Origin: Eurosta solidaginis
Taxonomy: Eukaryota; Arthropoda; Insecta; Diptera; Tephritidae
Length of the DNA: 64,000 nucleotides
Assembly (NCBI RefSeq): GCF_040869045.1
Contig: NC_090320.1
Location: forward strand, 239,196,978-239,260,977
Direction of reading: 5' to 3'
The position numbers and the translations under genes were made by a program. Positions 1 to 10,715 of this stretch are shown here, piece after piece (positions within the stretch are counted from its first letter, which is position 1; the number at the start of each line of letters is the position of its first letter). The notes below the pieces were generated by a model, which had not been told where the DNA came from, did not search any database, and saw only the letters and a list, made by a program, of their open reading frames with translations.

Positions 1-1370
1 AAAATGCTCAGTAACACCTTTCGTTTGATACCCATATCGTACAAACATTCTAGAGTCACCCTTGGTCCACCTTTATGGCGATATCTCGAAAAGGCGTCCA
101 CCTATAGAACTAAGGATTACTCCCTTTTAAAATACTCCTTACCACCTTTCATTTGATACCCATATCGTACAAACACATTCTAGAGTCACCCCTGGCCCAC
201 CCTAATGGCGATATCTCGAAAAGGCGTCCACCTATAGACCTAATGCCCACTCCCTCTTAAAATGCTCAGTAACACCTTTCGTTTGATACCCATATCGTAC
301 AAACACATTCTAGAGTCACCCCTGGCCCACCCTAATGACGATATCTCGAAAAGGCGTCCACCTATAGACCTCATGCCCACTCCCTCTTAAAATGCTCAGT
401 AACACCTTTCGTTTGATACCCATACCGTACAAACATTCTAGAGTCACCCTTGGTCCAGCTTTATGGCGATATCTCGAAAAGGCGTCCACCTATAGAACTA
501 AGGATTACTCCCTTTTAAAATACTCATTACCACCTTTCATTTGATACCCATATCGTACAAACACATTCTAGAGTCACCCTGGCCCACCCTAATGGCGATA
601 TCTCGAAAAGGCGTCCACCTATAAACCTAATGCCCACTCCCTCTTAAAATGCTCAGTAACACCTTTCGTTTGATACCCATACCGTACAAACATTCTAGAG
701 TCACCCTTGGTCCAGCTTTATGGCGATATCTCGAAAAGGCGTCCACCTATAGAACTAAGGATTACTCCCTTTTAAAATACTCATTACCACCTTTCATTTG
801 ATACCCATATCGTACAAACACATTCTAGAGTCACCCTGGCCCACCCTAATGGCGATATCTCGAAAAGGCGTCCACCTATAGACCTAATGCCCACTCCCTC
901 TTAAAATGCTCAGTAACACCTTTCGTTTGATTCCCATATCGTACAAACACATTCTAGAGACACCCCTGGTCCACCTTTATGGCGATATCTCGAAACGGCG
1001 TCCACCTATGGAACTAAGGATCACTCCTTTTCAAAATACTCATTAACAGCTTTCATTTGATACCCATATCGTACAAGCACATTATAGAATCACCCCTGGT
1101 CCACCTTAATGGGGACATCTCGAAAAGGCGTCCACCGATAGACCTAAGGCCCACTCCCTCTTAAAATGCTCAGTAACACCTTTCATTTGATACCCATATC
1201 GTACAAACAAATTCTAGAGTCAGCCCTGGTCTACCTTTATGGCGATATCCCTAAATGGCGTTCATCCATAGAACTATGGCCTATTCTCTCTTAAAATACT
1301 CTTTAATACCTTTCATTTGATACACATGTTATACAACCACATTCCAGGGTTACCCCAGATTGATTTTCCT
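1..1370 (+). repeat. ~130-bp satellite array with dimeric higher-order structure
   Basis: About ten tandem units of roughly 128-130 bp. Each carries CATTCTAGAGTCACCC, then GGCGATATCTCGAAAAGGCG, then a CCCTTTTAAAATACTC-type block. Two unit types alternate: one reads TTGGTCCA...AAGGATTACTC, the other CTGGCCCACC...TGCCCACTCCC. The stretch from about 395 to 653 repeats almost unchanged at about 654-911, so a 258-bp dimer is the unit of recent amplification. The last units (after 1000) are more diverged. The reverse complement of the same satellite fills 58560-60830. No gene is present. Confidence 0.95.
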
Positions 1371-1441
1371 TATTTTGTCTCCATAGCTCTCAACTGAGTA
1401 TGTTATGTTCGGTTACACCCGAACTTAGCCTTCCTTACTTG
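1..1441 (+). mobile_element. 3' part of a satellite-bearing Helentron-like noncoding element
   Basis: The satellite runs into a unique end. AGCTCTCAACTGAGTAT is followed by a hairpin GTTCGG-TTACAC-CCGAAC (1407-1424), then a 17-nt tail ending CCTTACTTG at 1441, with TTTT as flanking DNA. The same end occurs at 21846-21880 and, inverted, at 58439-58473. A variant hairpin with the same 17-nt tail length lies at 10368-10405. A 3' hairpin, subterminal inverted repeats and insertion beside T fit Helentron/DINE-type rolling-circle elements, but that family call is inference. The element is cut by the window edge. Confidence 0.6.
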
Positions 1442-1450
1442 TTTTAATAT

Positions 1451-1703
1451 GTTTTTAAATGTACTTTTCCGAAAAAATACAAAAAAAATTTTAAAGTTTT
1501 TTTTTTCAATTAAATAAAAAAAAAAAAAATTCTCGGCCCACTCCGGGATTAGTAGGGATGATTGCAGAATTGATTGAAGTTTTTTGTGAGAAAAAAAAAA
1601 AACAAGAAAGGGCGAAATTCGAAAAATCTCGAAAAACTGAAAAATTACAAAAAAAAACTTTAAAAATTTTTTTGAATTTTTTCCGAAAAGTACATTTAAA
1701 AAC
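1451..1703. repeat. 57-bp imperfect inverted repeat, A/T-rich
   Basis: The segment at about 1451-1507 (GTTTTTAAATGTACTTTTCC...) is matched in reverse complement at about 1647-1703 with only a few mismatches, leaving a loop of about 140 bp. The small frames across it (for example 1558-1764) are made of Lys, Phe and Asn runs and look like chance translations of A/T tracts. It sits directly after the Helentron-like terminus and may be the edge of another decayed element. Confidence 0.75.
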
Positions 1704-2632
1704 AAATTTTTTAAAAAAAAAAGATCCCAAACGGTCAATTTTTGAAAAAGTTATAGCATTTTGAAAACAAAAACGGTATTTTTTTTAAAATTCATAACTT
1801 TTTTTGAGTTGGATGAAAAAATTTGAAAAACTTCTGAAAAACGTCTTTCGTAAGCTAGAAAAAGAAGAAAAACTTTCAACCGGGTTCAAAATTGATCGAA
1901 ATGGGATGGAATACCCCATATACAATTGGCACACTTAAATTGGAAATAAGAAATGCAATGAATTGGTTGCCAAAAGTGCAATCTCTCTTTAGTTTGCTTG
2001 CTCGTGAGAATAAATAAATAAAAGGCGCGAAAGTAAAAAGAGAAAAAATATCCGCTGAAAGAATGGCTGCATATTTAATGGAAATCGAAGCATATGTAAA
2101 GGCGTTTATATTTATAGTCGAAAGCGAAGCAAACTATAAATTTTATGTAGTTATAGTCTTATAGCTTAGGTGGCATTATATTTGTATGACATCTCTGAGC
2201 GGCTCCTGCCAAGGAAGAAACGACTTTCTAAAAAACGTAAATAAGATATTAAGGTAGAAGAATGCTCTGCGGGATTGCACAGTGTTTCCTGTATATGATC
2301 TCTGCTAAACTTTTAACACACGGCAGAAGGACTTAGTTTGGTTATGGACACAGTGATAAAGACCCCGACTAAGATCTATTTGAGTGCACCGAGGAGTTCA
2401 TAAAAACTTTGCACAAGAAAAAACTAAGTGAGTCATGCAAATTTTCAAACCTACTTTGTGTATTTTTTTTTAGCTTAAAACCTACTTTCTCTTCTAGGCT
2501 CTTGTGGGAGATGAGTTGGACGTAATGTGGGGGTATACCTAATGACCTCCGTTTAGAATACGACAGAAAATATGTACTATTTTTATGGCTTAGTTGTACC
2601 CATTACAGTGAAGTTTAAGCAGGAATTACCTG
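1704..2632. other. A/T-rich unassigned stretch up to the hAT element
   Basis: 1704-1960 is A-rich with blocks such as TTGAAAAAGTTATAGCATTTTG that resemble decayed noncoding repeat. 1960-2632 shows no coding frame I can support. The last eight bases (2625-2632, ATTACCTG) are the left copy of the hAT target-site duplication. Confidence 0.5.
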
Positions 2633-4945
2633 CAGGCCCGATGATAGGGGAGGGGAAATGGGGGGATTCCCCCGGGCCCGGGGTTTCTCAGTGGGTCCGC
2701 GATTTAGAGGTACTAAGACATTTTTTTTTAATTCAGGAGAGTCTTTAGTTGTTCCATGTTCAAATTTTAAGCCGAATTCCAAAAGCAACGAATATTGATC
2801 ATGATTTTTTGCCTGGGCCTTCGAACAGTGAGGAAACAATAAAAACATCAAACAAAAATGTTTGTTTACATGAATCCGAAATCGTAAAGTTTTCGTGGTG
2901 ACACTGATGAGGGTTCATCTTCAAAAAGTCTTCCAGAAATAATGCGTCCAGGTCATCAAAAGTGTCCTGCTTTTTTCCACGTGATTTTCATGACGAGGCA
3001 TTTCCTACCTCGTTAAACAGAATCTTGCCAAATGGAGATAAAATGGAGCGTGCCTGGTTAGTGTGGAGTGCCAATAGCAATGCTTTTTATTGCCTACCAT
3101 GTCGTCTGTTAAGCACCAATACTTTAAATCGACCTAAAGATTGTTGTGCAGATATTCGAATTTCCAGGTATGGAAGAAGCTATACGATAAACTGCCATAA
3201 CACAAAAGTACTCAAGATCACATTAAATGTTATATTCAATGGCGATCTTTACAAAATCTAATTCAAAAGGAGGATTAAATTGATACACTTATCAATGAAC
3301 ATGTCATCACTGAAATCCAAAAGTGGAAAGAAATTTTATATCGAATTTTGGACGCTATTTTATTTTTGGGTGAAAGAGGCCTAGCTTTCAAAGGCGAAAG
3401 TATATATCTTGGTGAACGAAATGATGGACATTTTTTGGGCATCTAAGATCTCATAAGCCATTATTATCCGACACTTAAATATCATCTGGAGAAACTTGGG
3501 ATTTCACAACAGCAGAACAAACGTTTACAAGTTCACTGTCTTTCCCCAGACATTCAGAACGAGTTTATAGAAATTTGTGAAAAGCACGTGAGGGAAACTA
3601 TATTAGATCAAGGAAAGAAAGCCAAGTATTTTGCTACTATCGTTATGCTATGCCTGATGCTAGTCACGTTGATTACGTTGATTTTGCACTAACTCCATTT
3701 CAATTCGAAAGCAACAAATTTTACAATTCAAGAACGGTTTTTGGTTGCGGGAATTTTAACCAAAAAACTGGTCAGAAAATCGCTGATCTAATTTGCCATA
3801 CTCTAGGTAAACATGAAATCCCATTAAAAGATTGTCGTGCACAAGGGTACAATAACGGTGACAATATGAAAGAAGCTTACAACGGAGCACCACGTCACAT
3901 TCTCGACAAAAACTCGAATGCTGATTACTTGTGCAACCCACAGTCTCAATTTATGTGGTGTTGGTGCTGCAGATTGTTGTACTTTCTTCAGAGTTGTACA
4001 CAAATATTTTACTATTTTCAGCAGCAGTTCACAACGATGGGATGTTCTCAAAAAATGTACCGAGCTGTCTTCATACTCTTTCAGACAAAAGCCAAATTTG
4101 ACTGCGCAACCATACGGAGATGTTACCGGCATTCTCAAGTAGATCAAGAAGTTCGAATATATCTCGCTGTCCTCGATTTTGTTCAAAATACTGACTACCA
4201 TTTATGAAAGAAACGTGGTCCTACAAGCTAGAGACGCCAACATAGATGTTGAGGTCCGACATCTAGATGCCTTATTAGCTGATTTGAAGTTAATCAGGAA
4301 CCAATGGGAAACAATTTTAAACGAATGCAAAACAGTGGCTATTCAATTGAAAATCTCGCCAAAGTTTCCGGACATTCGAAAGAGAAAACCCAAAAGACGT
4401 TCTGAAGATAATTTTAGTGAGATGATTACGGATGATTCAGAGTCCGATTTTAAAAACAATACATTCCTGGTGATCGTTGATTCGGTAATCACTGACATTA
4501 CTGAATGATTTGCAGCTATTAGAAATTTGAGCATGACCTTTTCCTTTTGTGGCAATTTGAAAACATGGATGAAACTACGGTTCGGGCGAGCGCAGCAAAA
4601 TTTGCCGAAAAATACAAGTCGGATATTTCTCAAAGCTTAGAATGCGAAATAATTAACTTGAAACATATTTACGAAGCAAATATTGATAAAGGTATGTCAC
4701 CATTGGAATTGCTAAATGCCATCTACATATGTTCAAAATCTGTATACAATTTTCCCCAACATTTGTGTTGTTTTACGTATCTTCTGGACTACACCTGTCA
4801 CTGTAGGTAGTGCAGAACGTTCCTTCAGCGTCCTTTCAAGAATCAAAAACTTTCATAGATCTTGTTCATTTCAAGAGCGAGTTTCAGGACTTGCCACGCT
4901 TTGTGTTGAATCCGTTTTGGCTAGACAGTTAAATTTTGATATTAT

Positions 4946-5884
4946 TGTAACGAATTTGCTGCAAATCCTCTTATTTGCAACCCTCTGCTAAGTTCGTATC
5001 GCTAAACTGTTGAATAAATAACTCCAATATGTAATAATACAAAATGGCCTTTATTCAAGTACTTCACAATAACACTTGTACTTTGCAACGAATAGCTTAC
5101 TTAATAACCAAACTGATTGACAGCTCAAATGAAGCTCTACTATTCAAAATAATACTGCTATAGCTCGCTAGATAGCGCTTAATCCAAATCTCAAATCAAA
5201 CTGAATTACTTCTTACTCGCTTGCCCCGCTTTTATAGTTTACGCTGCATACTTCTAGGCTCTTCGATTTCCAGAACTTACTAGTTGTTTCGGCTACAAAA
5301 TCGCCAGCCACAACTACGTGCACAAATTATTGCTCTCTCTTGTGACAACTCAGATAAGATATATGCATGTGTTTGTGCATTGCCTCTCCGCTGCTCGTAT
5401 ACGTACATATGTGTAGACGCAATTATTTATTCGTTTATGTAGATACATAAAGATTGAATTATTGATGTGAATGTTTGTAGCAGGCATGCTTAACGAACGA
5501 AACGATATCATTTCGTTACGATAATCAACGCTAATAAACGAAACGAAGTCACTTCGTTTCGTTTATTAACGTTAAGATCGTCAAATTAACGTTAATTTGT
5601 CGTTCTTAACGTTAATAAACGAAACGAAATGACTTCGTTTCGTTTATTAACGTTGATTATCGTAACGAAATGATATCGTTTCGTTCGTTAAGCATGCCTG
5701 GTTTGTAGTTTACAGTCTCTCGCGCGCACATAGGCATATAAGTAAATGCATCTGTGTGTGACATCTCTCTGGGCTGCCCTATATATGTGTATGCTTGATT
5801 TAATTATTAACGTAAATACTGCTTGGCATGGCCTTAGCATTGCCTTAGTGATGGGATAATTTAGTGATGCTAATATCCGTGACA
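4946..5884 (-). mobile_element. Solo LTR of the gypsy family also found at 47 and 51 kb
   Basis: On the minus strand it begins TGTCACGGATATTAGC and ends GCAAATTCGTTACA, matching the LTR at 51094-51651. Direct copies of TTAT flank it (4942-4945 and 5885-5888), a 4-bp duplication typical of Ty3/gypsy integration. No internal retroviral-like sequence remains, so it is the product of LTR-LTR recombination. It interrupts the last codons of the hAT transposase and is itself split by the MITE at 5481-5700. Confidence 0.9.
5481..5700. mobile_element. 220-bp near-perfect palindromic hAT-type MITE
   Basis: The element starts CAGGCATGCTTAACGAACG and ends with its reverse complement CGTTCGTTAAGCATGCCTG. 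The two 110-bp halves are inverted copies with only a few mismatches, with the centre at 5590/5591 (AAC|GTT). Each half contains a smaller palindrome around GAAACGAAGTCACTTCGTTTC. Both sides carry GTTTGTAG (5473-5480 and 5701-5708), an 8-bp duplication, and the ends are CAGG...CCTG, both typical of hAT elements. There is no coding content. Confidence 0.93.
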
Positions 5885-6312
5885 TTATTATAAAAAGTTT
5901 TTGACGCGAAAAAAGCAAGAAATGCCACGCTTTGATATCCGAACCTTCTATATTGAATAATTAAAATTTATAATCATCATTAAATTTATCAGAAATGTAT
6001 TAAAATGTTACCAAATAACTATAAAAGATTATTTGAAACAATATGTGACTGATGAAAGAGAATTTCATTTCTACGTTACAATAAAATAGTATAAATAGTA
6101 AATATTCTGTGTTAATTTTATTTTCAGCTCTTAGTCCCAAAATCATTTAGTTGATGTAGCAAAATTTTGTTTGATATAATCCATCAATAATGATTAATGA
6201 ATGAGACGTCATTAACTCAAATTAATCAAATGTATTAGTGAATTTTTTATAGGGGGCCCGTAAATTGTTCAGTCCCGGGCCCGGATTTTCTCTCTACGGC
6301 CCTGATTACCTG

Positions 6313-7009
6313 CCATACTTCTTCACACCATTTTAGTAATTGTATCCTGGATATAGTATTGGTAGCACATTCCCTCCTTAATTACTTTGAGTCAACATGA
6401 CTTCAAGATATTATGCATCGGTCACATTCTACAGCAGTGCACCCCAGGAAACGATTTTTCCTATAAGCCTGCGCGATCTTCTTTTAGAGAAAAATTGTTA
6501 TTATTTAACGAAGTAGCAAAGCTAAATCATACGATGTGGGTACGAATTCAGCCAAAACTAGTGTTTGCAGAGATAGAGATAAAGTCCCACTTTGTTGGTA
6601 GCATTTTTTAGTCCTACGTTGTTCATGCCGTTCCTTATTTAAATTTCCCCATAATTTTGCGAAGTAGTGTCTGTTACTATTCCTCTCCCGCAAGCGCTCA
6701 ACTATAACTATTGGGGGCCCTGGAATCAAAGACTTCTTCTTTGTTTAAGAAGGTGAGAAGCCGATGCCTTTTTGGGATGGGCGCGCTGTTCTTATGACTG
6801 CAATCAATCGATGTTCCTTGGGATGCCATTCCCTTCAGCGCATGTATAGGTCTACGAACTACCGACAATCACCACACCTCCTTCCTGGCTGGTACTTTCA
6901 ATAAAATGTAAAAATATGGAGGCGAGCTTTTTCAGCAATTGTGTGAGCACTAGTCCATATGGTTAGAGTTCTCATTTTAATTGATGAACTCGCTGAACGA
7001 ACCATATAC
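6313..7009. other. No supported gene
   Basis: Starts with the remaining flank of the hAT insertion. Short frames exist (6387-6611, 6505-6729 and its complement) but show no motif or repeated conservation. I see no RNA gene or clear repeat. Confidence 0.4.
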
Positions 7010-7190
7010 CGACTTATTTTGTTTTGTTGATTTTCCGACAGGGTAGATAAATGATGTATATTGGAACGATTTTCCGTCATCCCTTGTCAAATTTGGTTTC
7101 GAGTCAAACCGGTTTCGGCGTTATGCCATCATCAGGTCGATCTTCGTTCTGATCAGAGTAGATGAACCATATACCGTTGGCTACCTTTGG
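7010..7190 (-). mobile_element. Terminal fragment of a Penelope-like element
   Basis: The segment GTTTTGTTGATTTTCCG followed by ...GATTTTCCGTCATCCCTTGT and CAAACCGGTTTCGGCG matches 16640-16760, the noncoding end of the Penelope-like element described below. Read on the minus strand it contains CCTGATGA, a short GGC/GCC stem and GAAACC, the same hammerhead-like core as the longer copy. No coding region is attached, so it is a truncated insertion. Confidence 0.7.
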
Positions 7191-9280
7191 AAAATCATCC
7201 TTCATAGGGCACCCAGTATTACCGCCACTCCAATTCTTCCATCTCCAACTACTGGTAGCACCGTTTATCTCACCGCTGCTCAGCTGGTGCCTAACTGTTA
7301 CCTATACGATCCTTCCCATTGATTTCTAGTGTGCGGCGTCCCCCGCTACATTTGCGGTACTTTTACCAATTGCTGGTCATACCTTTGTCGTAATCTCGTC
7401 CTCATCTACTCAGTCTACAGCATAGCGATAAGCTTTACTCCCCATACCCTTAGTAGGGAACACTGCTGCCTTTCTTATTCTTCAATCAATTGGTGTGATT
7501 TCATTCAGTGTGCATACAATGCAGAATGGCATTCCGTGCTGTTTTGATGATCATTGATAGACTGCATATCAGCTCACGCTACTTTTTTATGACGTTGGCA
7601 ACTTAAAATGGATTCCGTATAACAAAATTTGCCTCGCAATCGGTGTAAATACCCAATTGGTAAAGGGTGGCCAATTAACCCCACACATAGCACCACATTT
7701 ATTTACACGCATACAGTTCCGTGGAGGTTAGTCGAATTAGTAACCTCACACCTCCAAGTGTCTTGTGCTCCACTCACCACTTTCTTCGTATGGAATTCGA
7801 TTGTCCTCAATCCGTAACTCATCAATCCGTTTGTGTGTGTGTTTTTGAGTGTGGGCTTGTGAGACCTCTACTTGACTCCGTATTGACTGTGTGATAGCTC
7901 AGCATATGACAAAACCCATCTCATACGCAGATAAAAATAAACTGATGCGAATAAAAGTCAACCAGCTGATTTCGCAAGGTATTGTGCGACGAATTAAAGA
8001 AAACGCAGTGGCCCAGAAGGCATCATCCGTCAGTGGTAGTAAAGGAAAATGTATACTCCTATTGACTTGAGAATATCAGGAAGACGATAACTTTAAATCT
8101 CAACTTGCATTTATATTTGCCTTCACTTAACACCACGACAAGATCAGGTGTATACCTTGCTGTGAGCCATTCCAAATATCCTAGGTTTTTAAAATGATTG
8201 GCCCAGATGATAAGGAATAAACTTTGCGCTCACATAAGTTAAAGGAATAGAAATTTAGCGGTTTCACCACCTAATGTGAATTGATGAAAACGCTACCTCA
8301 AGTGTTCCTAACGATATTCGCTGAGTTACCAGTAGAAACTTGGGGTCCCCTCTGGTCTAGTAAAGAAGAACTCGAACCACCTTGGTATATTTAACTGACG
8401 TGAGGTACAACTAAGGATGAATAACTTCCATATCTTAAAAGCGAGGAGTACTCTAACTCCCATGATAAGTTACGGCTATAGTAAGAAGCGACTAAAATCC
8501 AAAGACCCTAAATCTCGCGAGGTCAAAAAATTACTCGCCCGGAAGCCGGGCAAAATCAAGAACTTGTACTTAAGGGTACTGCATTCATAGCCAAAAAAAT
8601 CTAATATCCTAAACCTTATGAGCGTGGTTTTGCACTACAACAACAACAATTGCTGGTATACTTTGTTCCACTCGGCCAGAATCGCCTAGACGACCGAAAA
8701 TCTTTTGAATACATTTATGTAGAAAGTAGAAGAAAACTTCGCAGAAATCAATTCCGAGAATCTTATTATACTTTAATTACACTGGCCTAAACTTGTAAGC
8801 TTTAAAGTTAATTTCGTGTAAAATTGTTCAAAGCAAATAATTATTAATTGAAGACATTGTCATAATATGCGCTAATTAAATGTTAATACGCAGCAACGTA
8901 GCAAAAATCAAAAATTCCTAATAAAATTCATTTTAACTCGGACGACTTGTTTCTCCTCCCCCATCCTCTCTAATTTCTTAAATAACATAAATTAAGATTC
9001 AAATCAGTTACAAGTACTGCAGGTGTAATCGCTCTCAAAATTTAATTGCTGATTACTAAGTAATTCAATTAAAGTCTTCCTTACCCTCGTTTATACCGTC
9101 CACATCCCCTTATCCAAATTACCAAAACCATTCAACCTTAATAAAGTTTATAATTCAAATGAGTTTCATCGCCTGAAGTCCATTTCGTTAATTTATCAAA
9201 CTAAACACGCCCAACGCCAACCAACAATTGTGGGTTGCTTAAACCAAACTATAACTCGCTACAAAAGCTGCACTAAGTAA
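7191..9280. other. Mostly unassigned; weak LTR-element RT trace at about 7905-8080
   Basis: In the plus strand, 7905-8080 translates with SYADKNKLMRIKVNQLIS and QGIVRRIKEN. This resembles the segment just before the first RT motif of gypsy-type polyproteins (a variable stretch followed by LxxxGIIxxS). It is short and ends in stops, so it is only a possible relic. Around 8470-8520, AGTAAGAAGCGACTAAAAT resembles the SINE-like repeat at 40106 and 43759, and (CAA)n occurs at 8638. The remainder shows nothing I can name. Confidence 0.3.
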
Positions 9281-9289
9281 AGTATCGAT

Positions 9290-10710
9290 ACCGGTACTCA
9301 TTTAAAATAATCGGATCAAAGTATCGACGCTAGTACTCATACTTAGTAAAAGGTATCGAGTATGCTCGATCCAAGTGAGTGCTTCGGGTGTATTACTAAA
9401 AACGAAAAACTTTGTATTTTTTTTAAATGAGATCGTACATTTATTTCAAATTGAGCAAAAAACAAGTATGGAAGCTTATATTCGGGCCAAATCAAAGTTT
9501 ATATACCCGCTCTGTGCCCTCAGATATGGAGCTTTTCACGTGAAATGTTCTAACTCGAAAAATTTGATAGCTCCAAAATCCATCATACTTAATTAGTGTA
9601 AATGTTGTCAAAAGAAAAGACCAAAATATGAGCAGATTGCGATTATACAGGGTGTCCTTGCGCTTTTTTATGAAAATGAGCAAAAATGCATTTTGTATGT
9701 GGGAAATTGCTCAACCCCCTAGCCGAAAAAAATTCTGAAAATTCAGGACAAATTTTGAGCTATTTCTAACTTGCACATTATTATACTAAAATTTATTGGG
9801 CTACAAAACTACATACTCAAAAATTTTCTAGAAAATCTGAAACAAATTTTGAAAATTTGTCATTTTTGAAATTTTTATTAATTCTCCTTACCTTTGAATA
9901 ACCTTTGATATTTTTTTGAATGTGGTTTCTGTTAGGGAATTTGCCATATCTTAGATGGAATTTATCAATTAAGCTGTGAGCCACTGCATTTGAGTTTTTT
10001 TCAGCATAAACCAAGTGTGTACTTATTTTTGTGAGTAACCGTATATATTTTCGCAATTTCTGCCCCATTTTAACAGCTAGAAGCTTCAAAGTTACACCAA
10101 ATGCTTATATATATAGCATATATTATTGCGTGAAAAAATCATAGAGATCGGTGGTATATATAGTATATATCTCATAGAACCGATTGTTCAGATAAGAAAC
10201 TTTTCGCCACAAAGTACCTACCAATTTTTTTATTTTATATCTATCTTAAAAAATTGCTTAGGTATGTGCATCCGTTCACTATATATTTCTTATCTTATAC
10301 AGACGATTATTTGGATATTACGAGTGGGATTAGATTATTGTTCAGCCCCATTCCTGAAAGGTATGAAGTCTTCGGCACAGCCGAAGACAGTCCCGTCCTT
10401 ACTTGTTTCAATAAATATTAAGGCCATCAAATTTCAACGTGCAAAAAAGTTTAAGTGATTCTTATAATATTTTTTGCATTATTTTTTCGCAACTTTATCA
10501 AATTTCGAAAATGAACGATTGAAAATTATTTGGCTGAAAACGTCACTCAACATTCTATATTTTAAAATGTATTCAAAATTTATGAAGTTAGCAACTTTTT
10601 ATAATTAAGTTGAAGCTTTACTCAGTACTTGGTAAAAAGCATCGAGTACAAAATACTCGAGTATTTTTTGTAAAGGTATCGATACTACTCACTTAGTACT
10701 CGTATCATCG
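9290..10710. repeat. Region bounded by inverted AGTACTCG-rich repeats, containing a Helentron-like end
   Basis: The left edge (about 9280-9385) and right edge (about 10615-10715) both contain diverged copies of TATCGATAC, AGTACT and ACTCGA motifs, in inverted arrangement. Inside, at 10368-10388, is the hairpin GTCTTCGG-CACAG-CCGAAGAC. It is followed by a 17-nt tail AGTCCCGTCCTTACTTG ending at 10405 and flanked by TTT. That is the same end layout as the 1441, 21880 and 58439 termini with a different hairpin sequence. I cannot place the other end of that element. Confidence 0.4.
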
Positions 10711-10715
10711 TTCTA

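Larger units (their letters stand above)
2962..5925 (+). pseudogene. hAT transposase remnant, ZMYM1/TTF-zinc-finger type
   Basis: The N-terminal piece (2962-3261) contains a TTF-type zinc-finger context (WLVWSANSNAFYCLPCRL), as in ZMYM1-like hAT transposases. Next comes a shifted frame with EIQKWKEIL and GLAFKG. An ATHSLNLCGVGAADCC segment follows at about 3920, matching the conserved block after the second catalytic region. The end (about 4800-4945) has VGSAERSFSVLSRIKN, the hallmark hAT dimerisation motif. At least five frame changes and internal stops separate these pieces. The final codons run up to 4945 and resume at 5885 on the other side of an inserted LTR. No catalytic function is expected. 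Confidence 0.85.
2633..6304 (+). mobile_element. hAT DNA transposon, complete ends, nested insertions
   Basis: The left end starts CAGGCCCGATGATAGGGG. The right end, read inward, is CAGGGCCGTAGAGAGAAAAT. Directly outside both ends is the same 8-bp sequence ATTACCTG (2625-2632 and 6305-6312), the duplication length typical of hAT elements. GC-rich subterminal blocks containing GGGCCCGG occur near both ends. Inside lies a broken transposase gene that ends in the hAT dimerisation motif. The element is 3672 bp here, of which about 943 bp is a later LTR insertion. The frame is disrupted in many places, so this copy is dead. Confidence 0.92.
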
